A program made the translations under genes and the position numbers. Positions 45,252-56,733 of a DNA stretch of 64,000 nucleotides are shown piece after piece (within the stretch, counting starts at the first letter, position 1; every line of letters begins with the position of its first letter). The DNA lies in the NCBI RefSeq assembly GCF_029227915.1, contig NC_079876.1, positions 29,485,828 to 29,549,827 of the forward strand. Reading direction: 5' to 3'. Below the pieces are notes generated by a model, which was not told the DNA's origin, made no database searches, and saw only the letters and a list, made by a program, of their open reading frames with translations. The stretch comes from Hydractinia symbiolongicarpus (lineage: Eukaryota; Cnidaria; Hydrozoa; Anthoathecata; Hydractiniidae).

Positions 45252-45622
45252 TGATAATTCAGGTTAATAAGGTTACTTGATCTTGGAAAAAGTACTGGCA
45301 ATGAACCTTAGTATTTTAAATCGCGCAAGAGCATTAACATCTGTCGATCTTCTTATTTTTTTAATAATTTGCCGTTTTGATAATTCAACATATTGATGGG
45401 AACTGCAAAAAACTATGGTAATTTTTGGGATTTTGAGTTTGAAAATTTGAGATATGGAAGGAATAATCGCGCATTGCGAAATTACGGCTGGTACAACTAT
45501 TGCAGCTATTCTACCTCTCCAAGTTCGATACTTCGCCACAACGTGTCATGGCAAACACATTTCCACGTTTAAATTCTCCAAGCATCCTTCAATTATCTTA
45601 TCACACAGTTTAACCCAGCTAA

Positions 45623-45704
45623 TACCAGAGGTGTGGTTCGAACCCACGCGGACAATTATCCATTGGTACTTAAGTCCAACGCCTAACCACTCGCCCACCC
45701 TGGC
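45623..45704 (-). pseudogene. tRNA-Leu(UAA)-like, R subfamily
   Basis: D-arm deletion; anticodon stem end mispaired ('ggtactt'); 'ggtgtggttcg' T-stem change. Confidence 0.76.
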
Positions 45705-46073
45705 TGAAATTTCAGGTTATTAAGGTTACTTGAACTTGGAAAAAGTACTGGCAATGAACCTAAATATTCTAAATCGTGAAAGAGCATTGACATCTGTCGA
45801 CCTTCTTATTTCTTTAATAATTTGCAGCTTTGATAATTCATTAAATTGCCTGGAACTGCAAAAAGGGATGAAATCTTTGAGATTTTGAATTTGAAATTTG
45901 GTGAAATGGAATGAGTAATTGCGCATCGTGAAATAACGGCTGGTAGAATAATTGGGCTATTCTAGCTCTCCAAGTTCGATACTTCGCCACAACGTGTCAT
46001 GGCAAGCACATTTCCACGTTTAAATTCTCCAAGCATCCTTCAATCATCTTATCACCCAGATAAACCTAGCTAA

Positions 46074-46156
46074 TACCAGAGGTGGGATTCGAACCCACGC
46101 AGACAATCGTCCATTGGAACTTAAGTCCAACGCCTTAACCACTCGCCCACCCTGGT
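46074..46156 (-). tRNA. tRNA-Leu-TAA: tRNA-Leu(UAA), D-stem mismatch
   Basis: 'actcgcccacc' leaves D stem GGC/GGC unpaired at its centre although the D loop is full length; T loop ends in U. Confidence 0.7.
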
Positions 46157-46556
46157 TGAAATTTCAGGTTACCAAGGTAACTTGAAGTTGGAAAACGTAC
46201 TAGCAATGAACCTTAGTATTCTAAATCGCGCAAGAGCACTACCATTTGACGACCTTCGGATTTTCAATAATTTGACCTCTTGATAACTCAACAAAATGAA
46301 TGGAACTGCAAAATGGGATGGTAATACTTGGGAATTTGAGTTTGAAAGTTTCAGACATGGAAGGCATTATTGCGTATCGTGAAGTAACGGCTGGTAGAAT
46401 TATTGGGGCTATTCTATTTTGCCCTGTGGGATAATTCAACACAACGTATCATGTTAACACATTTCCACGGTTAAAAACTCTCCAAGCATCCCTCAATCTT
46501 CTTATCACCACCATTTCCACGTTTAAATTCTCCAAGCATCCTTCAATCATCTTATC

Positions 46557-46561
46557 AAAAA
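46557..46561 (-). terminator. Pol III T5 terminator
   Basis: T5, 15 nt past the tRNA at 46577. Confidence 0.68.
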
Positions 46562-46576
46562 CGTTAACCTAGTTAA

Positions 46577-46659
46577 TAACAAAGATGGGGTTCGAACCCA
46601 CTCGGAGAAACGATCTTTGGAGCTTAAGTCCAACGCCTTAACCACTCGGCCACCCTTGT
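46577..46659 (-). tRNA. tRNA-Leu-TAA: tRNA-Leu(UAA), S subfamily
   Basis: Acceptor ACAAGGG/CTTTGTT with several mispairs; variable arm and anticodon stem end altered ('gatctttgg'). Confidence 0.6.
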
Positions 46660-47029
46660 TGAATATTCAGGTTAATAAGGTTACTTGAATTTGGATAGGG
46701 TACAGGAAATGAACCTTAGTATTCTAAATCGCCTAAGAGCATTACCATTTCACGACCTTCAGATTTTTCAATAAATTTTCTATTTTGATAGCTCAACAAA
46801 ATGAATGGGGCAGCAAAAAGGGATGGTATTATTTGGGATATAGAGTATGAAATTTTGAGATATGGAAGGCATAATTGCGCATCGTGAAATAAAGGCTTGT
46901 AGAATTATTGGTGCTATTCCATTTCGCCATGTGCGATACTTCACCACAACGTATCATGTTAAGACATTTCCACGTTTAAATTCTCCGAGCATCCTTCAAT
47001 CATCTTATCACCCAGATAAACCTAGCTAA

Positions 47030-47112
47030 TACCAGAGGTGGGGTTCCAACCCACGCGGACAATCGTCCATTGGAACTTAAGTCCAACGCCTTAACCACTC
47101 GGCCACCCTGGT
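47030..47112 (-). tRNA. tRNA-Leu-TAA: tRNA-Leu(UAA), B-box mutation
   Basis: T loop TTGGAAC (C56 to G); all stems reference. Confidence 0.72.
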
Positions 47113-47483
47113 TGAAATTTCAGGTTACCAAGGTAACTTGAAGTTGGAAAACGTACTGGCTATGAACCTTAGTATTTTAAATCGTGCAAGAGCATTAACA
47201 TCTGTCGATCTTCTTATTTTTTTAATAATTTGCCGTTTTGATAATTCAACATATTGACGGGAACTGCAAAAAACTATGGTAATATTTGGGATTTTGAGTT
47301 TGAAAAATTGAGATATGGAAGGAATAATCGCGCATTGCGAAATTACGGCTGGTACAACTATTGCAGCTATTCTACCTTTACAAGTTCGATACTTCGCCAC
47401 AACGTGTCATGGCAAAAACATTTCCACGTTTAAATTCTCCAAGCATCCTTCAATTATCTTATCACACAGTTTAACCCAGCTAA

Positions 47484-47565
47484 TACCAGAGGTGGGGTTC
47501 GAACCCACGCTGACAATTATCCATTGGAACTTAAGTCCAACGCCTAACCACTCGCCCACCCTGGC
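47484..47565 (-). pseudogene. tRNA-Leu(UAA)-like, R subfamily
   Basis: D-arm deletion; variable arm changed ('cgctgacaattatcc'). Confidence 0.76.
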
Positions 47566-47834
47566 TGAAATTTCAGGTTATTAAGGTTACTTGAACTTGG
47601 AAAAAGTACTGGCAATGAACCTAAATATTCTAAATTGTGTAAGAGCATTGACATCTGTCGACCTTCTTATTTCTTTAATAATTTGCAGCTTTGATAATTC
47701 ATCAAATTGCCTGGAACTGCAAAAAGGGATGTGATCTTTGAGATTTTGAATTTGAAATTTGGTGACATGGAATGAGTAATTGCGCATCGTGAAATAACGG
47801 CTGGTAGAATAATTGGGCTATTCTAGCTCTCCAA

Positions 47835-47904
47835 GTTCGAACCCACGCGGACAATCGTCCATTGGAACTTAAGTCCAACGCCTTAACCACTCGGCCACCC
47901 TGGT
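47835..47904 (-). pseudogene. tRNA-Leu(UAA) 3'-truncated fusion
   Basis: The tRNA from its 5' end through the T loop is perfect, but after GGGTTCGAAC it runs into spacer (CTTGGAGAGC), so the 3' T strand, acceptor strand and A73 are missing. Confidence 0.88.
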
Positions 47905-48173
47905 TGATATTTCAGGTTAATAAGGTTACTTGAACTTGGAAAAAGTACTGGCAATGAACCTAAATATTCTAAATTGTGTAAGAGCATTGACATCTGTCGA
48001 CCTTCTTATTTCTTTAATAATTTGCAGCTTTGATAATTCATCAAATTGCCTGGAACTGCAAAAAGGGATGTGATCTTTGAGATTTTGAATTTGAAATTTG
48101 GTGACATGGAATGAGTAATTGCGCATCGTGAAATAACGGCTGGTAGAATAATTGGGCTATTCTAGCTCTCCAA

Positions 48174-48243
48174 GTTCGAACCCACGCGGACAATCGTCCA
48201 TTGGAACTTAAGTCCAACGCCTTAACCACTCGGCCACCCTTGT
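48174..48243 (-). pseudogene. tRNA-Leu(UAA) 3'-truncated fusion
   Basis: Second copy of the fusion 339 bp on; acceptor 5' strand is ACAAGGG. Confidence 0.88.
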
Positions 48244-48614
48244 TGATATTTCAGGTTAATAAGGTTACTTGATCTTGGAAAAAGTACTGGCAATGAACCT
48301 TAGTTTTTTAAATCGCGCAAGAGCATTAACTCCTGTCGATCTTCTTATTTCTTTAATAATTTGCCGTTTTGAAAATTCAACAAATTGACTGGAACTGCAA
48401 AAAAGTATGGTAATATTTGGGATTTTGAGTTCGAAAATTTGAGATATGGAAGGAATAATTGCGCATTGTGAAATAACGGCTGGTACAACTATTGCAGCTG
48501 TTCTATTTCTCCAGGTTCAATACTTCGCCACAACGTTTCATGGCAAACACATTTCCACGTTTAAATTCTCCAAGCATCCTTCAATCATCTTATCACCCAG
48601 ATAAACCTAGCTAA

Positions 48615-48697
48615 TACCAGAGGTGGGGTTCGAACCCACGCGGACAATCGTCCATTGGAACTTAAGTCCAACGCCTTAACCACTCGGCCACCCTGGT
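48615..48697 (-). tRNA. tRNA-Leu-TAA: tRNA-Leu(UAA), intact
   Basis: Reference sequence. Confidence 0.96.
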
Positions 48698-49068
48698 TGA
48701 AATTTCAGGTTACCAAGGTAACTTGAAGTTGGAAAACGTACTGGCAATGAACCTTAGTATTTTAAATCGCGCAAGAGCATTAACATCTGTCGATCTTCTT
48801 ATTTTTTTAATAATTTGCCGTTTTGATAATTCAACATATTGACGGGAACTGTAAAAAACTATGGTAATATTTGGGATTTTGAGTTTGAAAATTTGAGATA
48901 TGGAAGGAATAATTGCGCATTGCGAAATTACGGCTGGTACAACTATTGCAGCTATTCTGCCTCTCCAAGTTCGATACTTCGCCACAACGAGTCATGGCAA
49001 ACACATTTCCACGTTTAAATTTTTCAAGCATCCTTCAATCATCTTATCAAGAACGTTAACCTAGCTAA

Positions 49069-49151
49069 TACCAGAGGGGGGGTTCGAACCCACTCGGACA
49101 AACGTCCATTGGAGCTTAAGTCCAACGCCTTAACCACTCGGCCACTCTGGT
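49069..49151 (-). tRNA. tRNA-Leu-TAA: tRNA-Leu(UAA), one T-stem mismatch
   Basis: T stem GTGGG/CCCCC; acceptor ACCAGAG/CTCTGGT pairs fully. Trailer T-run reads TTCTT, so no T5. Confidence 0.82.
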
Positions 49152-49499
49152 TGAAATTTCAGGTTAATAAGGTTACTTGAGTTTGGATAGGGTACAGGAA
49201 ATGAACCTTAGTATTTAAAATCGCTCAAGAACATACCATTTGACAACCTTCAGATTTTTCAATAATTTGCCCTTTTGATAACTCAACAAAATGAATGAAA
49301 CTGCAAAATGGGATGGTAATATTTGGGATTTTGAGTTTGAAAGTTTCAGATATGGAAGGCATAATTGCGCATCGTGAAATAAAGGCTTGTAGAATTATTG
49401 GTGCTATTCCATTTCGCCATGTGCGATACTTCACCACAACGTATCATGTTAACGCATTTCCACGGCAAAACCTTCCAAGCATCCTTCAATCATCTTATC

Positions 49500-49504
49500 A
49501 AAAA
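49500..49504 (-). terminator. Pol III T5 terminator
   Basis: T5, 15 nt past the copy at 49520. Confidence 0.65.
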
Positions 49505-49519
49505 CGTTAACCTAGCTAA

Positions 49520-49601
49520 TAACAGAGATGGGGTTCGAACCCACTCGGAGAAACGTTCATTGGAGCTTAAGTCCAACGCGTTAACCACTCGCCATCCTGG
49601 T
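49520..49601 (-). pseudogene. tRNA-Leu(UAA)-like, A-box deletion
   Basis: 82 nt; one base lost from the A box (TGGCGAGTGG), plus C2-U71 in the acceptor. Confidence 0.75.
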
Positions 49602-49972
49602 TGAATATTCAGGTTAATAAGGTTACTTGATCTTGGAAAAAGTACTGGGAATGAACCTTAGTATTTTAAATCGCGCAAGAGCAATAACATCTGCCGATCT
49701 TCTTATTTCTTTAATAATTTGCCGTTTTGATAACTCAACAGATTGACTGGAACTGCAAACAAGTATGGTAATATCTGTGATTTTGAGTTTGAAAGTTTGA
49801 GACATGGAAAGAATAATTGCGCATTGTGAAATAACGGCTGGTACAACTATTGCAGCTGTTCTATTTCTCCAGGTTTGATACTTCGCCAGAACGTGTCATG
49901 GCAAACACATTTCCACGTTTAAATTCTCCATGCATCCTTCAATCATCTTATCACCAGGATAAACCTAGCTAA

Positions 49973-50055
49973 TACCAGAGGTGGGGTTCGAACCCACGCG
50001 GACAATCGTCCATTGGAACTTAAGTCCAACGCCTTAACCACTCGGCCACCCTGGT
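49973..50055 (-). tRNA. tRNA-Leu-TAA: tRNA-Leu(UAA), intact
   Basis: Reference sequence. Confidence 0.96.
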
Positions 50056-50426
50056 TGATATTTCAGGTTAATAAGGTTACTTGATCTTGGAAAAAGTACT
50101 GGCAATGAACCTTAGTATTTTAAATCGCGCAAGAGCATTAACATCTGTCGATCTTCTTATTTTTTTAATAATTTGCCGTTTTGATAATTCAACATATTGA
50201 CGGGAACTGTAAAAAACTATGGTAATATTTGGGATTTTGAGTTTGAAAATTTGAGATATGGAAGGAATAATTGCGCATTGCGAAATTACGGCTGGTACAA
50301 CTATTGCAGCTATTCTGCCTCTCCAAGTTCGATACTTCGCCACAACGAGTCATGGCAAACACATTTCCACGTTTAAATTTTTCAAGCATCCTTCAATCAT
50401 CTTATCAAGAACGTTAACCTAGCTAA

Positions 50427-50509
50427 TACCAGAGGGGGGGTTCGAACCCACTCGGACAAACGTCCATTGGAGCTTAAGTCCAACGCCTTAACCACTCGGC
50501 CACTCTGGT
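50427..50509 (-). tRNA. tRNA-Leu-TAA: tRNA-Leu(UAA), one T-stem mismatch
   Basis: Duplicate of 49069-49151. Confidence 0.82.
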
Positions 50510-50857
50510 TGAAATTTCAGGTTAATAAGGTTACTTGAGTTTGGATAGGGTACAGGAAATGAACCTTAGTATTTAAAATCGCTCAAGAACATACCATTTG
50601 ACAACCTTCAGATTTTTCAATAATTTGCCCTTTTGATAACTCAACAAAATGAATGAAACTGCAAAATGGGATGGTAATATTTGGGATTTTGAGTTTGAAA
50701 GTTTCAGATATGGAAGGCATAATTGCGCATCGTGAAATAAAGGCTTGTAGAATTATTGGTGCTATTCCATTTCGCCATGTGCGATACTTCACCACAACGT
50801 ATCATGTTAACGCATTTCCACGGCAAAACCTTCCAAGCATCCTTCAATCATCTTATC

Positions 50858-50862
50858 AAAAA
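50858..50862 (-). terminator. Pol III T5 terminator
   Basis: Duplicate of 49500-49504. Confidence 0.65.
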
Positions 50863-50877
50863 CGTTAACCTAGCTAA

Positions 50878-50959
50878 TAACAGAGATGGGGTTCGAACCC
50901 ACTCGGAGAAACGTTCATTGGAGCTTAAGTCCAACGCGTTAACCACTCGCCATCCTGGT
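50878..50959 (-). pseudogene. tRNA-Leu(UAA)-like, A-box deletion
   Basis: Duplicate of 49520-49601. Confidence 0.75.
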
Positions 50960-51330
50960 TGAATATTCAGGTTAATAAGGTTACTTGATCTTGGAAAAAG
51001 TACTGGGAATGAACCTTAGTATTTTAAATCGCGCAAGAGCAATAACATCTGCCGATCTTCTTATTTCTTTAATAATTTGCCGTTTTGATAACTCAACAGA
51101 TTGACTGGAACTGCAAACAAGTATGGTAATATCTGTGATTTTGAGTTTGAAAGTTTGAGACATGGAAAGAATAATTGCGCATTGTGAAATAACGGCTGGT
51201 ACAACTATTGCAGCTGTTCTATTTCTCCAGGTTTGATACTTCGCCAGAACGTGTCATGGCAAACACATTTCCACGTTTAAATTCTCCATGCATCCTTCAA
51301 TCATCTTATAACCAGGATAAACCTACCTAA

Positions 51331-51413
51331 TACCAGAGGTGGGGTTCGAACCCACGCGGACAATCGTCCATTGGAACTTAAGTCCAACGCCTTAACCACT
51401 CGGCCACCCTGGT
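51331..51413 (-). tRNA. tRNA-Leu-TAA: tRNA-Leu(UAA), intact
   Basis: Reference tRNA; the trailer differs slightly ('cctacctaat'). Confidence 0.96.
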
Positions 51414-51784
51414 TGATATTTCAGGTTAATAAGGTTACTTGATCTTGGAAAAAGTACTGGCAATGAACCTTAGTATTTTAAATCGCGCAAGAGCATTAAC
51501 ATCTGTCGATCTTCTTATTTTTTTAATAATTTGCCGTTTTGATAATTCAACATATTGATGGGAACTGCAAAAAACTATGGTAATATTTTGGATTTTGAGT
51601 TTGAAAGTTTGAGATATGGAAGGAATAATCGCGCATTGCGAAATTACGGCTGGTACAACTATTGCAGCTATTCTACCTCTCCAAGTTCGATACTTCGCCA
51701 CAACGTGTCATGGCAAACACATTTCCACGTTTAAATTCTCCAAGCATCCTTCAATTATCTTATCACACAGTTTAACCCAGCTAA

Positions 51785-51866
51785 TACCAGAGGTGGGGTT
51801 CGAACCCACGCGGACAATTATCCATTGGAACTTAAGTCCAACGCCTAACAACTCGCCCACCCTGGC
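51785..51866 (-). pseudogene. tRNA-Leu(UAA)-like, R subfamily
   Basis: D-arm deletion with an extra D-loop change ('cctaacaactcg'). Confidence 0.76.
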
Positions 51867-52135
51867 TGAAATTTCAGGTTATTAAGGTTACTTGAACTTG
51901 GAAAAAGTACTGGCAATGAACCTAAATATTCTAAATCGTGTAAGAGCATTGACATCTGTCGACCTTCTTATTTCTTTAATAATTTGCAGCTTTGATAATT
52001 CATTAAATTGCCTGAAACTGCAAAAAAGGATGTAATCTTTGAGATTTTGAATTTGAAATTTGGTGACATGGAATGAGTAATTGCGCATCGTGAAATAACG
52101 GCTGGTAGAATAATTGGGCTATTCTAGCTCTCCAA

Positions 52136-52205
52136 GTTCGAACCCACGCGGACAATCGTCCATTGGAACTTAAGTCCAACGCCTTAACCACTCGGCCACC
52201 CTGGT
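52136..52205 (-). pseudogene. tRNA-Leu(UAA) 3'-truncated fusion
   Basis: Same spacer-T-loop fusion as 47835, here as a single copy (its surroundings match 47.3-49 kb). Confidence 0.88.
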
Positions 52206-52576
52206 TGATATTTCAGGTTAATAAGGTTACTTGATCTTGGAAAAAGTACTGGCAATGAACCTTAGTATTTTAAATCGCGCAAGAGCATTAACTCCTGTCG
52301 ATCTTCTTATTTCTTTAATAATTTGCCGTTTTGAAAATTCAACAAATTGACTGGAACTGCAAAAAAGTATGGTAATATTTGGGATTTTGAGTTCGAAAAT
52401 TTGAGATATGGAAGGAATAATTGCGCATTGTGAAATAACGGCTGGTACAACTATTGCAGCTGTTCTATTTCTCCAGGTTCAATACTTCGCCACAACGTTT
52501 CATGGCAAACACATTTCCACGTTTAAATTCTCCAAGCATCCTTCAATCATCTTATCACCCAGATAAACCTAGCTAA

Positions 52577-52659
52577 TACCAGAGGTGGATTTCGAACCCA
52601 CGCGCACAATCGTCCATTGGAACTTAAGTCCAACGCCTTAACCACTCGGCCACCCTGGT
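52577..52659 (-). tRNA. tRNA-Leu-TAA: tRNA-Leu(UAA), near-intact
   Basis: T loop TTCGAAA, T stem with G-U, variable arm GGAC/GTGC mispair. Confidence 0.84.
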
Positions 52660-53030
52660 TGAAATTTCAGGTTACCAAGGTAACTTGAAGTTGGAAAACG
52701 TACTGGCAATGAACCTTAGTATTTTAAATCGCGCAAGAGCATTAACATCTGTCGATCTTTTTATTTTTTTAATAATTTGCCGTTTTGATAATTCAACATA
52801 TTGACGGGAACTGTAAAAAACTATGGTAATATTTGGGATTTTGAGTTTGAAAATTTGAGATATGGAAGGAATAATTGCGCATTGCGAAATTTCGGCTGGT
52901 ACAACTATTGCAGCTATTCTGCCTCTCCAAGTTCGATACTTCGCCACAACGAGTCATGGCAAACACATTTCCACGTTTAAATTTTTCAAGCATCCTTCAA
53001 TCATCTTATCAAGAACGTTAACCTAGCTAA

Positions 53031-53115
53031 TACCAGAGGGGGGGGGTTCGAACCCACTCGGACAAACGTCCATTGGAGCTTAAGTCCAACGCCTTAACCA
53101 CTCGGCCACTCTGGT
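53031..53115 (-). pseudogene. tRNA-Leu(UAA)-like, G9 expansion
   Basis: 85 nt; a run of nine G on plus adds two bases between T loop and acceptor relative to 49069. Confidence 0.75.
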
Positions 53116-53463
53116 TGAAATTTCAGGTTAATAAGGTTACTTGAGTTTGGATAGGGTACAGGAAATGAACCTTAGTATTTAAAATCGCTCAAGAACATAC
53201 CATTTGACAACCTTCAGATTTTTCAATAATTTGCCCTTTTGATAACTCAACAAAATGAATGAAACTGCAAAATGGGATGGTAATATTTGGGATTTTGAGT
53301 TTGAAAGTTTCAGATATGGAAGGCATAATTGCGCATCGTGAAATAAAGGCTTGTAGAATTATTGGTGCTATTCCATTTCGCCATGTGCGATACTTCACCA
53401 CAACGTATCATGTTAACGCATTTCCACGGCAAAACCTTCCAAGCATCCTTCAATCATCTTATC

Positions 53464-53468
53464 AAAAA
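53464..53468 (-). terminator. Pol III T5 terminator
   Basis: T5, 15 nt past the copy at 53484. Confidence 0.65.
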
Positions 53469-53483
53469 CGTTAACCTAGCTAA

Positions 53484-53565
53484 TAACAGAGATGGGGTTC
53501 GAACCCACTCGGAGAAACGTTCATTGGAGCTTAAGTCCAACGCGTTAACCACTCGCCATCCTGGT
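53484..53565 (-). pseudogene. tRNA-Leu(UAA)-like, A-box deletion
   Basis: Third copy of the 49520 type. Confidence 0.75.
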
Positions 53566-53936
53566 TGAATATTCAGGTTAATAAGGTTACTTGATCTTGG
53601 AAAAAGTACTGGGAATGAACCTTAGTATTTTAAATCGCGGAAGAGCATTAACATCTGCCGATCTTCTTATTTCTTTAATAATTTGCCGTTTTGATAACTC
53701 AACAGATTGACTGGAACTGCAAACAAGTATGGCAATATCTGTGATTTTGAGTTTGAAAGTTTGAGACATGGAAAGAATAATTGCGCATTGTGAAATAACG
53801 GCTGGTACAACTATTGCAGCTGTTCTATTTCTCCAGGTTCGATACTTCGCCAGAACGTGTCATGGCAAACACATTTCCACGTTTAAATTCTCAATGCATC
53901 CTTCAATCATCTTATCACCAGGATAAACCTAGCTAA

Positions 53937-54019
53937 TACCAGAGGTGGGGTTCGAACCCACGCGGACAATCGTCCATTGGAACTTAAGTCCAACGCCTTA
54001 ACCACTCGGCCACCCTGGT
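53937..54019 (-). tRNA. tRNA-Leu-TAA: tRNA-Leu(UAA), intact
   Basis: Reference sequence. Confidence 0.96.
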
Positions 54020-54389
54020 TGAAATTTCAGGTTAATAAGGTTACTTGAACTTGGAAAAAGTACTGGCAATGAACCTTAGTATTTTAAATCGCGCAAGAGC
54101 ATTACCATTTGACGACCTTCAGACTTTTCAATAATTTGCCGTTTTGATAACTCAACAAAATGAATGGAACTGCAAGATGGGATGCTAATATCTGGGATTT
54201 TGAGTTTGAAAGTTTGAGACATGGAAAGAATAATTGCGCATTGTGAAATAACGGCTGGTACAACTATTGCAGCTGTTCTATTTCTCCAGGTTCGATACTT
54301 CGCCAGAACGTGTCATGGCAAACACATTTCCACGTTTAAATTCTCCATGCATCCTTCAATCATCTTATCACCCAGATAAACCTAGCTAA

Positions 54390-54472
54390 TACCAGAGGTG
54401 GGGTTCGAACCCACGCGCACAATCGTCCATTGGAACTTAAGTCCAACGCCTTAACCACTCGGCCACCCTGGT
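54390..54472 (-). tRNA. tRNA-Leu-TAA: tRNA-Leu(UAA), near-intact
   Basis: One variable-arm mispair (GGAC/GTGC). Confidence 0.92.
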
Positions 54473-54844
54473 TGAAATTTCAGGTTACCAAGGTAACTTG
54501 AAGTTGGAAAACGTACTGGCAATGAACCTTAGTATTTTAAATCGCGCAAGAGCATTAACATCTGTCGATCTTTTTATTTTTTTAATAATTTACCGTTTTG
54601 ATAATTCAACATATTGACGGGAACTGTAAAAAACTATGGTAATATTTGGGATTTTATGTTTGAAAATTTGAGATATGGAAGGAATAATTGCGCATTGTGA
54701 AATAACGGCTGGCACAACTATTGCAGCTGTTCTACCTCTCCAAGTTCGATACTTCGCCACAACGTGCCATAGCAAACACATTTCCACGATTAAAACTCTA
54801 CAAGCATCCCTCAATCTTCTTATCACACAGGTTAGCCTAGCTAG

Positions 54845-54927
54845 TACCAGAGGTGGGGTTCGAACCCACGCGGACAAACGTCCATTGGAACTTAAGTCCA
54901 ACGCCTTAACCACTCGGCCACCCTGGT
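54845..54927 (-). tRNA. tRNA-Leu-TAA: tRNA-Leu(UAA), intact
   Basis: Variable loop GTTT; all stems pair. Confidence 0.96.
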
Positions 54928-55297
54928 TGAAAATTCAGGTTAATAAGGTTACTTGAACTTGGAAAGGGTACGGGAAATGAACCTTAGTATTCTAAATCGC
55001 CCAAGAGCATTACCATTTGACGACCTTCAGATTTTTCACTAATTTGCCCTTTTGATAACTCAACAAAATGAATGGAACTGCAAAATGGGATGGTAATATT
55101 TGGGATTTTGAGTTTGAAAGTTTCAGATATGGAAGGCATTATTGCGTATAGTGAAGTAACGGCTGGTAGAATTACTGGGGTTATTCTATTTTGCCCTGTG
55201 GGATAATTCAACACAACGTATCATGTTAACACATTTCCACGGTTAAAACTCTCCAATCATCCCTCAATCTTCTTATCACACAGGTTAGCCTAGCTAG

Positions 55298-55380
55298 TAC
55301 CAGAGGTGGGGTTCGAACCCACGCGGACAAACGTCCATTGGAACTTAAGTCCAACGCCTTAACCACTCGGCCACCCTGGT
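55298..55380 (-). tRNA. tRNA-Leu-TAA: tRNA-Leu(UAA), intact
   Basis: Same sequence as 54845. Confidence 0.96.
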
Positions 55381-55744
55381 TGAAAATTCAGGTTAATAAG
55401 GTTACTTGAACTTGGAAAGGGTACGGGAAATGAACCTTAGTATTCTAAATCGCCCAAGAGCATTACCATTTGACGACCTTCAGACTTTTCAATAATTTGC
55501 CATTTTGATAACTCAACAGATTGACTGGAACTGCAAAAAAGATATCTGTGATTTTGAGTTTGAAAGTTTGAGACATGGAAGGAATAATTGCGCATTGTGA
55601 AATAACGGCTGGTACAACTATTGCAGCTGTTCTACCTCTCCAAAGTCGATACTTCGCCACAACGTGTCATGGCAAACACATTTCCACGATTAAAACTCTA
55701 CAAACATCCCTCAATCTTCTTATCACACAGGTTAGCCTAGCTAG

Positions 55745-55827
55745 TACCAGAGGTGGGGTTCGAACCCACGCGGACAAACGTCCATTGGAACTTAAGTCCA
55801 ACGCCTTAACCACTCGGCCACCCTCTT
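55745..55827 (-). tRNA. tRNA-Leu-TAA: tRNA-Leu(UAA), acceptor mutated
   Basis: 'ccaccctcttt' makes the acceptor AAGAGGG, two mispairs at pairs 2-3. Confidence 0.7.
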
Positions 55828-56197
55828 TGAAAATTCAGGTTAATAAGGTTACTTGAACTTGGAAAGGGTACGGGAAATGAACCTTAGTATTTTAAATCGC
55901 CCAAGAGCATTACCATTTGACGACCTTCAGATTTTTCACTAATTTGCCCTTTTGATAACTCAACAAAATGAATGGAACTGCAAAATGGGATGGTAATATT
56001 TGGGATTTTGAGTTTGAAAGTTTCAGATATGGAAGGCATTATTGCGTATAGTGAAGTAACGGCTGGTAGAATTACTGGGGTTATTCTATTTTGCCCTGTG
56101 GGATAATTCAACAGAACGTATCATGTTAACACATTTCCACGGTTAAAACTCTCCAATCATCCCTCAATCTTCTTATCACACAGGTTAGCCTAGCTAG

Positions 56198-56280
56198 TAC
56201 CAGAGGTGGGGTTCGAACCCACGCGGCCAAACGTCCATTGGAACTTAAGTCCAACGCCTTAACCACTCGGCCACCCTGGT
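56198..56280 (-). tRNA. tRNA-Leu-TAA: tRNA-Leu(UAA), near-intact
   Basis: Variable arm GGAC/GGCC mispair only. Confidence 0.92.
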
Positions 56281-56650
56281 TGAAAATTCAGGTTAATAAG
56301 GTTACTTGAACTTGGAAAGGGTACTGGAAATGAACCTTAGTATTCTAAATCGCCCAAGAGCATTACCATTTGACGACCTTCACACTTTTCAATAATTTGC
56401 CATTTTGATAACTCAACAGATTGACTGGAACTGCAAAAAAGTATGGTAATATCTGTGATTTTGAGTTTGAAAGTTTGAGACATGGAAGGAATAATTGCGC
56501 ATTGTGAAATAACGGCTGGTAGAATTACTGGGGCTATTCTATTTTGCCCTGTGGGATAATTCAACACAACGAATCATGTTAACACATTTCCACGGTTAAA
56601 ACTCTCCAAGCATCCCTCAATCTTCTTATCACACAGGTTAGTCTAGCTAA

Positions 56651-56733
56651 TACCAGAGGTGGTGTTCGAACCCATGCGGACAATAGTCCATTGGAACTTA
56701 AGTCCAACGCCTTAACCACTCGGCCACCCTGGT
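56651..56733 (-). tRNA. tRNA-Leu-TAA: tRNA-Leu(UAA), weak T arm
   Basis: 'gtggtgttcgaacccatgcgg': two T-stem mispairs. Confidence 0.78.

Larger units (their letters stand above)
47588..48265. repeat. 339-bp short unit, two copies
   Basis: Blocks starting at ~47588 and ~47927, near-identical. Each is a unit shortened by fusing the spacer into the tRNA T loop. Confidence 0.88.
48735..51450. repeat. 1358-bp higher-order repeat, two copies
   Basis: Three-unit blocks at ~48735-50092 and ~50093-51450, almost identical. A third, partial relative starts near 52700. Confidence 0.88.
54700..56440. repeat. 2260-bp-spaced duplicate segment, copy 1
   Basis: About 1.74 kb recurring at ~56960-58700 with very few changes; includes the 7-bp spacer deletion that makes 447-bp units. 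Confidence 0.85.
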
